Assembly: GCF_019904155.1 (NCBI RefSeq)
Contig: NZ_JAHCMB010000191.1
Coordinates: 113,803-161,736, forward strand
Source of the DNA: Paenibacillus sinensis
GTDB taxonomy: Bacteria > Bacillota > Bacilli > Paenibacillales > Paenibacillaceae
DNA: 47,934 nucleotides
Direction of reading: 5' to 3'
The notes beneath the pieces are model-generated. The model did not search any database and was not told the origin of the DNA. It saw only the letters and a program-made list of their open reading frames with translations. Both the position numbers and the translations under genes were made by a program. Shown piece by piece: positions 41,149 to 47,934 of this stretch; the stretch's first letter is position 1; each line of letters opens with the position of its first letter.

Positions 41149-44100
41149 TTATAGTGACAGACCGAGGCCCAGAACGGTATTCAGCATACGGACAATCATG
41201 ATGACCGACTCTGCTCTCGACGCGTTAGCGTTGGGGTTAAGCTCCGCCGCTCCGTCCCCCTTGATAATCCCGGCATTCGCAAGCGAATTGATGGCCCCCT
41301 CAGCCCAGTGGCCCTTCACATCCGTAAATTTCCCGTTTGAGCCTGCATCTGCACCAGATACGGTTCTAGCGAGAATGGCGATAATTTCAGCCCTTGAAAT
41401 CTTCCGGTCAGGCTTGAACGAACCGTCAGTATATCCGCCGGCAAGTCCGCTTGCTTGCAAAGCATGGATCGCTTCTGCCGCCCAATGGCCCTTCGTATCT
41501 GTAAATGCATCGCTTCCGTCCGCCTTGAGACCGAGCGCCGACACGAGCATTGTCGCAAATTCAGCCCGGGTAACATCAGCATTCGGATGGAAGGTACCGT
41601 CCCCGTATCCCTTCACGAATCCGATTTGACTGGCCACACCGACAGCAAAGGCGCTCCAGCTGGATTCCGGTACATCTCTGAAGCTTATAACGGAAGCGGT
41701 CTGCATATCTCGCGCGATCGCGGATTTCAATGCTCCCGCGTCTGCCACACCGGCTTTGAAAGCAATTGTCGGTTGCGACGTTGGTACTGAAGATGCCGTC
41801 GGTGCCGGTGATGCTGTTGGTGTAACTGTAGGCGTAGCTGCCGACGACGATGACGAAGTTGATGTCGATACCGGTGTTGTTGGTGGTGTAGGAGTCGGTG
41901 CAACTGTCGGCGTTGGAGTCGGTGTCGTTGTAGGAGTCGGCGAAGATTCCGAATTGTCACCTTGTCCCGTAAGGGTAATTACAGTCGTCCCTGAAATACC
42001 CGAACCGTCATGTGCGGTAGCCCGGACCGTCACCGTACCGTTGGCAGCTGCCGTCAGCAAGCCCGAATCGCTGATTGTGGCGCTGCCGGTACCATTCTCG
42101 ACCGACCATACAACAGCAGCATCCGCAGCGTCAGCCGGCATGACTTCGGCCTTCATTTGAAGCGTCCCGCGATTCGTCGAAATTCCGGTTGCGCCGCCTT
42201 CACCCGTAACCGTGATGCCGGTAACCGAAACAACAGCCGAGCCCTTTCGGATATGGAGCGTGTAGGTCTTTGTGGTTGCACCATCCTGCGCAGTCACGAC
42301 AATCGCAACATTTGTCTCCCGAGATGCCAGGGGAACAGTGACCGGCTGTCCCGCCAAATAGCTGTTTCCATCTAAGGAGATCGTTGCAAGCTTATCTGTC
42401 GCGGCTGCCGTAATCTCCACATTAGCCGCATCCTCGGCTGCCTTAACCTGGTAATCCATGCTGTCCTTGGTGAAATCCGGAATCAACACGCCGTTGTCAA
42501 CCGTTAAGCTGTCCAATGTGGCGACATCGATTAATTTGCCGGCTACCATATCATCTTTGACAAGGTTATAGTCCGCAACGATCTGATGCGAATAGTCCTC
42601 TGCGGCATTCAGAATGCCGGCTTCGATCACATCCCACACCGGCGCAATCTGTGTACTGAACGTATCTGCGAAGCCACTGTTTACCTGGCTGGACGAATAA
42701 ACCTGCATATAAGCGTACGCTTTTGCCGAATCGACCGAATATTGGCTGAATTCATCCAGATTAACGAAGGTTTTCTTCGAATAATCCCCTTTATAAGGAG
42801 AGATTTCCCGAATCAGATATTGAGCGTCCGATCCATCCAGAACACCTAGGTAGATGTCCGGGTCCGGAACCATGGCTTGATAGGCTTTCTTCGAAAGGCT
42901 GGCATCGCGAAGCTGCTGCTTCACATCAAGGATCACATCGTCATCGGAAGATGCAGTCGGACCCTCGATCAGTACGTTATAACGCTTGCTTCCAATACTG
43001 CCGAGTCCTTGATTGATGCGGCGAACAACGGATTTCACCGTGAAATATCCGTCTAATTCCGAAGCCGACAGCGAATGGAACGGGCTTGCCGGATCGCTTG
43101 CGATTCCCTGTACGTAGTCGCTCCAGGAATGCTGGATATCCGCGATCTCTTCGCTTGTAGCCGTCTCATACTTCGAGGTGTCCGGGCTCGTGACCGTATC
43201 CTTGATCCACTTTGTATTCAGGCTCTTTCGGGCTTCTTCGTAACTCTTGCCTCCGACTACAGCATTCATCGCCTTGAGTGTGTAAGCCTGGAGAGTATTA
43301 GCCGTCAGCTTCGTCCGCTTCTGATCGTCATGGCCGACCGTGCTTAGCACCGTATCCTTGTAAGTATCCAGGAACTCCTTGGCCGCAGACCGGATTTCCG
43401 CATCGCTCGACTGACTGATGGCGGCGCTGTCCTTTTCATACCGGACCACATACATACTCGTTACAAAACGCAGCAAGTCTGTGTAAAAAGCGTCTACACG
43501 CGCACTGTCAAAGTCATTCAATCCAAAGACAGGCGTTCCCGCACTGTCATTATAGAACCCGACATTTTGAAAATGAGCATCCCCTTCCGAATACGTCAGC
43601 ACACCCGAGAACGGAGCCAGAGAAGCCGGCAGTGGTAACACGGATGTCCCCAGGTCCCGGTAGAACACATCCGCCGAACCGCGCAGGAATGTGAATGCAT
43701 CGTGAGCGACCGCATCTGTGCTGTACTTATAAGCTTTCGTTAACGGGTCTGCGAAAAAGGAATTGCTCTCCTTAATCGTCTGTTCCACGAACGCTCGCCG
43801 GCTGTCTGTGGTGTCTACAGCCATTCTGAACCGCTGGAGCGTCACTCCCACGATCGGATCGGAATCAGCTGCTCCTGCTTCCTGCACCGCATTTCCTTTG
43901 ATGACAATACTAAGCGAGGCGTCCTCGGCAACAGAAACCTGGGACGGGTTGGTTACTGTGAAGATAATCCGGTTCGTCTCCGAATCCGGCTTCGCAGACA
44001 GCTCCAGTCCAGCCGGCAGCCCCGTCACCGTATAATCAGTACCGGAGACATAAGGAGCCGTGTCGTCATTTGGACGGACATGGACTTTATCCGATAGTTG

Positions 44101-45351
44101 AACCGCAAACGTTCCTTGGCCAATTTCCGTATCGCCGGACATCACAAGTTTGTCCATGCCCGCAACAACAGCTCCGCCAACCTTGGGAACTGCCGAAGCA
44201 TGAGCAAGCTTAATTCCTCCGATGGCGTCCGAATCCGGATAGGAGCCTGGAGTTTCCAGTGCAGCTCCTTTGACCGTGACCGTTAAATCAACATCCGCCG
44301 TCAGAGCTTCATCGGCTGTGCCGCTGAGCACAATTGTAATGGAATTATCAGAGGAAGAGCCTACGCCTGTCGAAGTGAAGCTTCCTGCCGGAAGACCATT
44401 AATCGTGTAATCTGTCCCTTCCGTCAGGACTCCGTTACGAACAGTGCCGATCGACAAGTCCACCTGCGCCTGATTGCTCGAAGAGAGGATCGTCCGGTTA
44501 TCCGAGTCCATCTCAATAGCGGCATTCGCAGCGCCTTTAATTGCCGGTTCCCTTACCTCGCTGTTGCGCGGAGCGAACAAGCCCGAATCCATCTGCTGGA
44601 AATCGCCTGAGCCCGAGCCAGCCGTCAAGTCATTATTATCCGAATCATATCCGTTGCCATAACCTGTGCTCGACGATGAGACAGGCGCAACAACCGTATG
44701 GGTTTCCGTATTTACACCTTTTCGAACGATGGCCTTCTTGTAAGAGCCGTCAGGCGCGAATGAAGCACCTTCATAGGCCTTGGGCGTCTTGGACGATGTG
44801 CCGTAGCCAACGAAATCAACAGTGCTGCCTCCGGCAGGGCTATCCGCTGTCAGAGGCGCTGCACTGTCCTTCACCAGCGCTACAACACCGCCATCTTTGC
44901 TCATATGCGGGAATTGTCCTGTATCTGCAGCCGTATCGGGATTATCTACGGTTTTGGACGCTGGATCAAGGGTATAATTGCCATGATAGCCTTTGATTAA
45001 ATAATAGCCATGAGGCTGAATCGCCGTCACCGGTCCGGTCCCCAGTTCAATGACGTTCCAGTTTGAACCCGCACTATACGTATAAGGAACATATTGAATA
45101 GACCAACCCGTCAATGTTACAGGATAATCAGTCGGATTATACAGTTCTATGTAATCATTGGTATAAGCAGAAGCTCCTTTGGAAGGGTTATCCGTTCCTC
45201 CCGCATAAATCTGACTGATCACGATATGGTCGGCATTTCCGACTGAAGCGGCTGACACTTGAGGAACAACTGTGCCAAACCATCCGTTAAGTCCCAGGCA
45301 AACCGTCAAGAAGACGGCTACCCACCTCTTTCTATTCCTTTTGATCTCCAA
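41149..45351 (-). CDS. Giant S-layer protein: lamin-tail domain, tandem Ig-like repeats, DUF2252 kinase-like domain, Ig-like domains, 3 SLH
   Basis: A 1400-residue exported protein. Signal peptide 1-35; lamin-tail-like domain 38-210 (DHIVISQIYAGG, NDYIELYNP); two similar beta domains 275-385 and 390-500 (DYTINGLPAG, DYTVTGLPAG). DUF2252 spans about 515-940: FLRG555-558, G590-D-AH-FQ-N596, N612-DFD615, then GLGSIGSKR (782-790) and K811. A cadherin-like beta-sandwich (945-1035), a Big2-like domain (1040-1130), a Pro/Thr/Ser linker and three SLH domains (1225-1395) follow. DUF2252 is related to aminoglycoside-phosphotransferase-like kinases and is normally cytoplasmic. The TTG at 45351 follows GGGAGGAG by eight bases. 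The substrate is unknown. Confidence 0.88.
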   Translation of the reverse strand: MEIKRNRKRWVAVFLTVCLGLNGWFGTVVPQVSAASVGNADHIVISQIYAGGTDNPSKGASAYTNDYIELYNPTDYPVTLTGWSIQYVPYTYSAGSNWNVIELGTGPVTAIQPHGYYLIKGYHGNYTLDPASKTVDNPDTAADTGQFPHMSKDGGVVALVKDSAAPLTADSPAGGSTVDFVGYGTSSKTPKAYEGASFAPDGSYKKAIVRKGVNTETHTVVAPVSSSSTGYGNGYDSDNNDLTAGSGSGDFQQMDSGLFAPRNSEVREPAIKGAANAAIEMDSDNRTILSSSNQAQVDLSIGTVRNGVLTEGTDYTINGLPAGSFTSTGVGSSSDNSITIVLSGTADEALTADVDLTVTVKGAALETPGSYPDSDAIGGIKLAHASAVPKVGGAVVAGMDKLVMSGDTEIGQGTFAVQLSDKVHVRPNDDTAPYVSGTDYTVTGLPAGLELSAKPDSETNRIIFTVTNPSQVSVAEDASLSIVIKGNAVQEAGAADSDPIVGVTLQRFRMAVDTTDSRRAFVEQTIKESNSFFADPLTKAYKYSTDAVAHDAFTFLRGSADVFYRDLGTSVLPLPASLAPFSGVLTYSEGDAHFQNVGFYNDSAGTPVFGLNDFDSARVDAFYTDLLRFVTSMYVVRYEKDSAAISQSSDAEIRSAAKEFLDTYKDTVLSTVGHDDQKRTKLTANTLQAYTLKAMNAVVGGKSYEEARKSLNTKWIKDTVTSPDTSKYETATSEEIADIQHSWSDYVQGIASDPASPFHSLSASELDGYFTVKSVVRRINQGLGSIGSKRYNVLIEGPTASSDDDVILDVKQQLRDASLSKKAYQAMVPDPDIYLGVLDGSDAQYLIREISPYKGDYSKKTFVNLDEFSQYSVDSAKAYAYMQVYSSSQVNSGFADTFSTQIAPVWDVIEAGILNAAEDYSHQIVADYNLVKDDMVAGKLIDVATLDSLTVDNGVLIPDFTKDSMDYQVKAAEDAANVEITAAATDKLATISLDGNSYLAGQPVTVPLASRETNVAIVVTAQDGATTKTYTLHIRKGSAVVSVTGITVTGEGGATGISTNRGTLQMKAEVMPADAADAAVVWSVENGTGSATISDSGLLTAAANGTVTVRATAHDGSGISGTTVITLTGQGDNSESSPTPTTTPTPTPTVAPTPTPPTTPVSTSTSSSSSAATPTVTPTASPAPTASSVPTSQPTIAFKAGVADAGALKSAIARDMQTASVISFRDVPESSWSAFAVGVASQIGFVKGYGDGTFHPNADVTRAEFATMLVSALGLKADGSDAFTDTKGHWAAEAIHALQASGLAGGYTDGSFKPDRKISRAEIIAILARTVSGADAGSNGKFTDVKGHWAEGAINSLANAGIIKGDGAAELNPNANASRAESVIMIVRMLNTVLGLGLSL

Positions 45352-45384
45352 TTTGACTACTCCTCCCTCGGCGAAAATCACTTT

Positions 45385-45415
45385 TCATTGTCGAACATTC
45401 CGCATCATTGTCGAA
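45385..45415 (-). promoter_or_regulatory. Perfect 11-bp direct repeat, 20-bp period, candidate LytTR-type operator
   Basis: TCATTGTCGAA occurs at 45385 and again at 45405 (TTCGACAATGA on the minus strand), 34-64 bases upstream of the start of the DUF2252-SLH gene. Paired direct repeats one to two helical turns apart are the binding mode of LytTR regulators, and two receiver-less LytTR genes lie in the same locus. Single related half-sites occur upstream of the LytTR gene (38810) and the Agr-like operon (41033). The repeats may lie in the 5' leader, in which case they would act as a roadblock or RNA element. Confidence 0.5.
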
Positions 45416-45572
45416 AGATGCAAATTACTAATTTGATCATTCTAATGAACGAGGGTTATCGAGGTGTTAAACTAAGTTAAATGCGCGTTAAAACAAGGAG
45501 CGGCCATTTTCGATTAATGAATAGATGAGCGCACATTCAACCCTCCCCAGTCGAACTGAGGGTTTTCTTATA

Positions 45573-45608
45573 CAAAAAAACTCTCCTGAGCAAACGCTCA
45601 GAAGAGTT
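45573..45608 (-). terminator. Rho-independent terminator of the small coiled-coil gene
   Basis: AACTCTTCTGAGC pairs with GCTCAGGAGAGTT (one mismatch) around a short loop, followed on the minus strand by TTTTTTTG, 45 bases past the stop. Confidence 0.85.
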
Positions 45609-45653
45609 GATTATACATCTATATTTTCGGCTGGATTGAGAGGGAGACTATTT

Positions 45654-45839
45654 CTAATCCTCCAGCTTATCCAGTTCCGCTTCCAGCTCGGCCAGCTTGT
45701 TATTCGCTTCATCCAACTCTTTCGGCAGACCCGCGGCCTTGGCCCGCGCGATCTCTTGCTTGACGGCTGCAATCTGCTCTTCCAGATAGCGAATGTCGGA
45801 CCCGCGGCCTGAATTATGCGACATTTGTGAATAGGTCAT
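45654..45839 (-). CDS. Small coiled-coil protein of unknown function
   Basis: A 61-residue soluble protein: a short N-terminal part (MTYSQMSHNSGRGSDIRY) and then a heptad-patterned charged helix (LEEQIAAVKQEIARAKAAGLPKELDEANNKLAELEAELDKLED) that should form a two-helix coiled coil around a GLPKE turn. The ATG follows AAGGAGAATCGCG and a clear terminator lies downstream, which supports a real gene. I do not recognise a family. Confidence 0.7.
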   Translation of the reverse strand: MTYSQMSHNSGRGSDIRYLEEQIAAVKQEIARAKAAGLPKELDEANNKLAELEAELDKLED

Positions 45840-45895
45840 CGCGATTCTCCTTCCTAAGTAATTGGCGCAATCCAGTAGGCATAACAGAGAACTGT

Positions 45896-46360
45896 CTATT
45901 TTTTCATTTTACGAATATAGGCTAGTTGTCCAATATGGTATGCATTATGGGTCGCCGCATTTGAAATAATTGCCCACCATTCAGCCTTCACAGGATATCC
46001 ATTTACAACAGATAACAATTGATCTTCCTCAATGAGTTCTTGCCATCGAAGCAGTGTTGTTAACAGCTTTTCTTTTAACTCATAGAAAGCTTTCTCATCT
46101 TTAACAAGAAAGGTATCCGCATTATCAGTGGTTCGTGCACCGGCATTAACCTGATTTTCCTTATAATATAATTGCCAAGTTTCATTCCAATAAATTAGAT
46201 GCTGGACAATCTCTGCAATACTATGGCTTGAATCATCAGGTTTCCAAAATGCTTCTGCTTCAGATAGTCCATCAACCGTTTCATAGAATGAGGCATACCA
46301 ACTACGATCATTAGCATTAGCCAGAAGTTGATCCAACAATATAGTCTTGGCACCGATCAT
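45896..46360 (-). CDS. DinB/YfiT-like four-helix metalloprotein
   Basis: A 154-residue DinB-like protein with the three metal-binding His positions in order: HLIYWNE (first), and THNAYHIGQ (second and third, four residues apart). Members of this fold include bacillithiol S-transferases and metal-dependent hydrolases; this one cannot be assigned to a substrate. The ATG at 46360 is chosen because GGAGAGG lies nine bases upstream. Composition is more AT-rich than in the window's core, in common with the following accessory genes. Confidence 0.87.
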   Translation of the reverse strand: MIGAKTILLDQLLANANDRSWYASFYETVDGLSEAEAFWKPDDSSHSIAEIVQHLIYWNETWQLYYKENQVNAGARTTDNADTFLVKDEKAFYELKEKLLTTLLRWQELIEEDQLLSVVNGYPVKAEWWAIISNAATHNAYHIGQLAYIRKMKK

Positions 46361-46741
46361 TCGTTTGTCCTCTCCTTTTAAAAAAGAAAAGCCTTCCCCA
46401 AAGCTCATTGAACTTCAGGAGAGGCTTCTGTTTCACTGCATGAGCTTGATGCTATGGGCTTTGGGACAGATTTTAAAAAAGCACGCGATGCTTCCGCATC
46501 CGTATCCGACGGTTTCATTATCGGGTATAATGAAATGTAAGTAAAGATCGGAGTGATAAAGGATATCATGACCGCCTGATCATAATTAAGTGGATATATT
46601 GCCAATTGAGAAATCAGTTTCAAATCCAATGTCAACAATTAGCCCTGCTTCGGCTAGAGGTGCGTTGAAGAAATTTGCCAACGTTGATTCCGTTTAAGAT
46701 ATAATAATTGTATCGAAAATTCGAAAGGGAGGTTAGCCAGC
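46361..46741. other. Intergenic region with hairpin, weak ORF and toxin-antitoxin promoter
   Basis: This 381-base AT-rich stretch holds a minus-strand hairpin (46389-46427) with a T-rich tail. It also holds an uncertain 77-codon minus-strand frame (46405-46638, TTG start, no ribosome site, one hydrophobic segment) that ends inside that hairpin, a small TAGCC/GGCTA hairpin (46640-46656), and the toxin-antitoxin promoter at 46675. I do not call a gene here. Confidence 0.4.
46675..46705 (+). promoter_or_regulatory. Promoter of the toxin-antitoxin pair
   Basis: TTGCCA and TATAAT are separated by 19 bp, 37 bases before the antitoxin ATG. The next bases, TCGAAAATTCGAAA, contain paired TCGAAA units that could be an autoregulatory antitoxin site. 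Confidence 0.5.
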
Positions 46742-47020
46742 ATGCACTTCAAGCTTAAAGATAGCAACGGGAATATTATCAGCCCTTTTCTAAATGAAGA
46801 TGATAAGCCTGTCGTGGAGCTGAATGGCAAAGAATATGAAATTCTGGAACCATCCTATGATGATAATAATGGTACTGGTGCAATGGCTGAATTGATCGCC
46901 GATTTTGATTCTGATCCGGAAATTCAGCAAATGATCGCAGAATCAGAGCAAGCAATTGAAAAAGGCCAAGTGTATACTACGCAACAAGTGATTGAGATGA
47001 TCAATAACGGAGAAATCTAA
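46742..47020 (+). CDS. Putative antitoxin of a type II toxin-antitoxin pair
   Basis: A 92-residue acidic protein directly upstream of a RelE/ParE-like toxin; the stop and the toxin start share a base (TAATG). The C-terminal part (SEQAIEKGQVYTTQQVIEMINNGEI) resembles the end of many antitoxins that wrap the toxin. The N-terminal half (GNIISPFLNEDDKPVVELNGKEYEILEP) does not look like a Phd, RHH or AbrB DNA-binding domain that I recognise, so the class is open. The ATG follows GGGAGG. Confidence 0.75.
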   Translation: MHFKLKDSNGNIISPFLNEDDKPVVELNGKEYEILEPSYDDNNGTGAMAELIADFDSDPEIQQMIAESEQAIEKGQVYTTQQVIEMINNGEI

Positions 47021-47295
47021 TGTTCGTAGAATGGACGGCTCCGGCGTTAAAACGTGTTTCCCTAATTCAAAGCAAATATTTCTCGACCCAGGAAACAGAT
47101 GAATATAGAGTAAGATTAGTAAAACGTATCGAAACGAAGATCCTGCAGACGGGGACGATTTTTCCTTCCCGGCATTTTAAGAACACGTTTATTGTATACA
47201 TTGATCAGTTTATTGTTTCATTTCGTCCCTCTAAGGAGGGTACAAAATATACAATTACAGCATTGAAGCATGTACGGCAGAATAAAAGGTTCTAA
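47020..47295 (+). CDS. RelE/ParE-family toxin
   Basis: A 91-residue basic protein with the RelE/ParE fold pattern: an N-terminal helix after VEWTAPALKRV, a central basic helix, and C-terminal strands YIDQFIVSFRPSKEGTKYTITALKHVRQNKRF, where the final His/Arg region is where catalytic or gyrase-contacting residues usually sit. Family members cut ribosome-bound mRNA or poison gyrase; the sequence does not tell which. It is translationally coupled to the antitoxin and ends at a terminator. Confidence 0.8.
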   Translation: MFVEWTAPALKRVSLIQSKYFSTQETDEYRVRLVKRIETKILQTGTIFPSRHFKNTFIVYIDQFIVSFRPSKEGTKYTITALKHVRQNKRF

Positions 47296-47338
47296 ATGAT
47301 CCTATGCTCTAGCAAAAGGTCATTTAGAACTTTTTTTA
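47289..47338 (+). terminator. Rho-independent terminator of the toxin-antitoxin operon
   Basis: GTTCTAAATGA pairs perfectly with TCATTTAGAAC across a 20-base loop and is followed by seven T residues. The stem includes the toxin stop codon. Confidence 0.88.
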
Positions 47339-47647
47339 TTAAATGTGATAATCATTGCCCCATATTTCCCTCACCACTACAGTATTGTCTTTACCGTTCC
47401 GCTGGTTTATAACCCCTTCCCTGAACTACCTTGCTTCCTCTGAAGTAATCATATATGCCCGAATTGTCCTTACCTTCGTAAAATGGACGATCCTTTACCA
47501 GAGCTGCAGTAAACGTTTTTGAAAATCCCTGTTCCTTTAGTTGTCCCATAAATTACCTAACTCGTGCTGAAGGCTAAACTCATTATACACTTCAACATTC
47601 TGAGTAGTTATGTATTCAAAAAATTGCTCAAGATGCTTAATTTCCAT
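47339..47647 (-). pseudogene. Decayed gene with internal deletion and frameshift
   Basis: From an ATG at 47647 after AGGAGG, the minus strand encodes MEIKHLEQFFEYI...FSLQHELGN and stops within a few codons (47537). A second frame resumes directly as FMGQLKEQGFSKTFTAALVKDRPFYEG...GIYDYFRGSK (to 47391). A third resumes as KDNTVVVREIWGNDYHI and ends at 47339. From memory, these pieces match the start, middle and end of one restriction-endonuclease-like or phage-associated family of about 200 residues, with the central part deleted and a one-base shift near 47398. I cannot name the family with certainty, but the three collinear coding pieces make decay clear. Confidence 0.6.
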
Positions 47648-47665
47648 AGCAAGACCTCCTCCCTT

Positions 47666-47719
47666 TCTTAAAAAACAGAAGACACCTTGGAGCAATTTTC
47701 ATCACTCTAAGGTGTCTTC
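47666..47719 (-). terminator. Strong hairpin terminator upstream of the decayed gene
   Basis: GAAGACACCTTAGAG pairs with CTCCAAGGTGTCTTC (one G-T) and is followed on the minus strand by CTGTTTTTT. It ends transcription coming from beyond the window's right edge, consistent with a minus-strand gene once present there. Confidence 0.8.
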
Positions 47720-47740
47720 ATCTTTATCTTCATTTTACAC

Positions 47741-47833
47741 AATGTGGGCAAAATGTGGGCAATCAGTGTTGCCCCGAGGAGAAACCCTTGCTAAGCAAGG
47801 GTTCAGCCCTTATTACATCATGCCGCCCATGAT
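47741..47833 (-). other. Possible integrase attachment region with groEL 3'-end remnant
   Basis: Three features lie together. A tandem repeat of AATGTGGGCA (47741 and 47752) comes first. A perfect 10-bp inverted repeat AACCCTTGCT-A-AGCAAGGGTT follows (47783-47803). On the minus strand, codons I-M-G-G-M-M-stop (47813-47833) read like the very end of groEL, with a stop codon just before them. An element that integrates at the 3' end of groEL would leave such a short copy. The match is short and from memory, so this is tentative. The rest of 47834-47934 is AT-rich with no gene that I can see. Confidence 0.3.
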
Positions 47834-47934
47834 CTACTGATTTTGTAATATATTTATGTATAGTTATCTGGTGTTATGCTGAGTATTGATTTTACTGGAT
47901 TTTTTCGACCTCAACATATTCTCAATTGTAATAT

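Larger units (their letters stand above)
45352..45653. other. Intergenic region upstream of the DUF2252-SLH gene
   Basis: This 302-base AT-rich stretch holds the direct repeat at 45385, the terminator at 45573, and a further plus-strand hairpin with a weak T tract (AACCCTC-CAGT/ACTG-AGGGTT, 45538-45566) that has no gene in front of it. I see no coding sequence. Confidence 0.5.

Noticed and set aside
46405..46638. 77-codon minus-strand frame with one hydrophobic segment
   Set aside because: TTG start without a ribosome site and no recognised family. Its end inside a terminator-like hairpin is suggestive but not enough.
1..47934. CRISPR arrays, tRNA or rRNA genes, insertion sequences and complete prophage genes
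   Set aside because: I looked for regularly spaced repeats, clover-leaf ends, transposase motifs and phage structural genes and saw none in the window.

Overview
The window reads as chromosomal DNA of a Gram-positive endospore former, most likely Paenibacillus or a close relative. The evidence is a GerA-type germinant receptor operon, a bacillithiol-linked YtxJ protein, a CcpN/YqfL/GlpX gluconeogenic control cluster, two large S-layer-homology (SLH) proteins, a YesM/YesN-type two-component pair beside a sugar ABC transporter, a Ser/Pro-type Agr quorum-sensing locus, and strong AGGAGG ribosome sites with many TTG and GTG starts. Most of the window is GC-rich. The first ~450 bases, 21.4-23.3 kb, 39.6-41.1 kb and everything after ~45.4 kb are visibly more AT-rich.

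Layout. 0-7.7 kb: a YvrJ-like peptide, a secreted L,D-transpeptidase, a methyltransferase-like protein, a Gln-rich/Gly-Ser-rich small protein, a YtxJ/glutaredoxin redox pair, a LacI-type regulator, a glycerophosphodiesterase, a MerR/TipAS regulator broken by an internal deletion, and a frameshifted secreted phosphodiester glycosidase. 7.9-13.3 kb: a five-gene germination operon (A, B, C, a small D-like subunit, and a second B). 13.4-15.8 kb: FeoA with a FeoB split into separate GTPase and membrane genes. 15.9-18.5 kb: a MocR-type regulator divergent from an EamA transporter. 18.7-21.2 kb: ccpN-yqfL-glpX. 21.4-23.3 kb: TetR regulator divergent from a YhgE/Pip-like membrane protein. 23.5-27.1 kb: a glycine-zipper stress protein, a thioredoxin-like [2Fe-2S] ferredoxin, an AraC regulator and an aldo/keto reductase. 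27.2-34.0 kb: response regulator and histidine kinase divergent from two sugar permeases and a solute-binding lipoprotein. 34.2-35.2 kb: an MsrA-MsrB fusion whose MsrB half has lost its catalytic Cys.

The most unusual part is 35.4-45.4 kb. Two large SLH proteins flank a compact minus-strand cell-signalling locus. It contains a six-to-seven-span membrane protein resembling an AgrC sensor with no kinase domain, AgrB, a 41-residue AgrD-like propeptide with no cysteine (too short for a normal ORF screen), a protein with two tandem LytTR-like domains, and a single-domain LytTR protein without a receiver. No kinase or receiver is present, so signalling, if it works, would have to bypass phosphotransfer, as proposed for receiver-less LytTR regulatory systems. 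The flanking 1400-residue SLH protein carries an apparently intact DUF2252 (kinase-like) domain outside the cell, and an 11-bp perfect direct repeat with 20-bp period lies just upstream of its gene.

The last 2.5 kb is AT-rich accessory DNA: a DinB-like protein, a RelE/ParE-type toxin-antitoxin pair, a decayed gene with an internal deletion and a frameshift, and a terminal stretch with tandem and inverted repeats plus what looks like the last codons of groEL, possibly the scar or edge of an integrated element.
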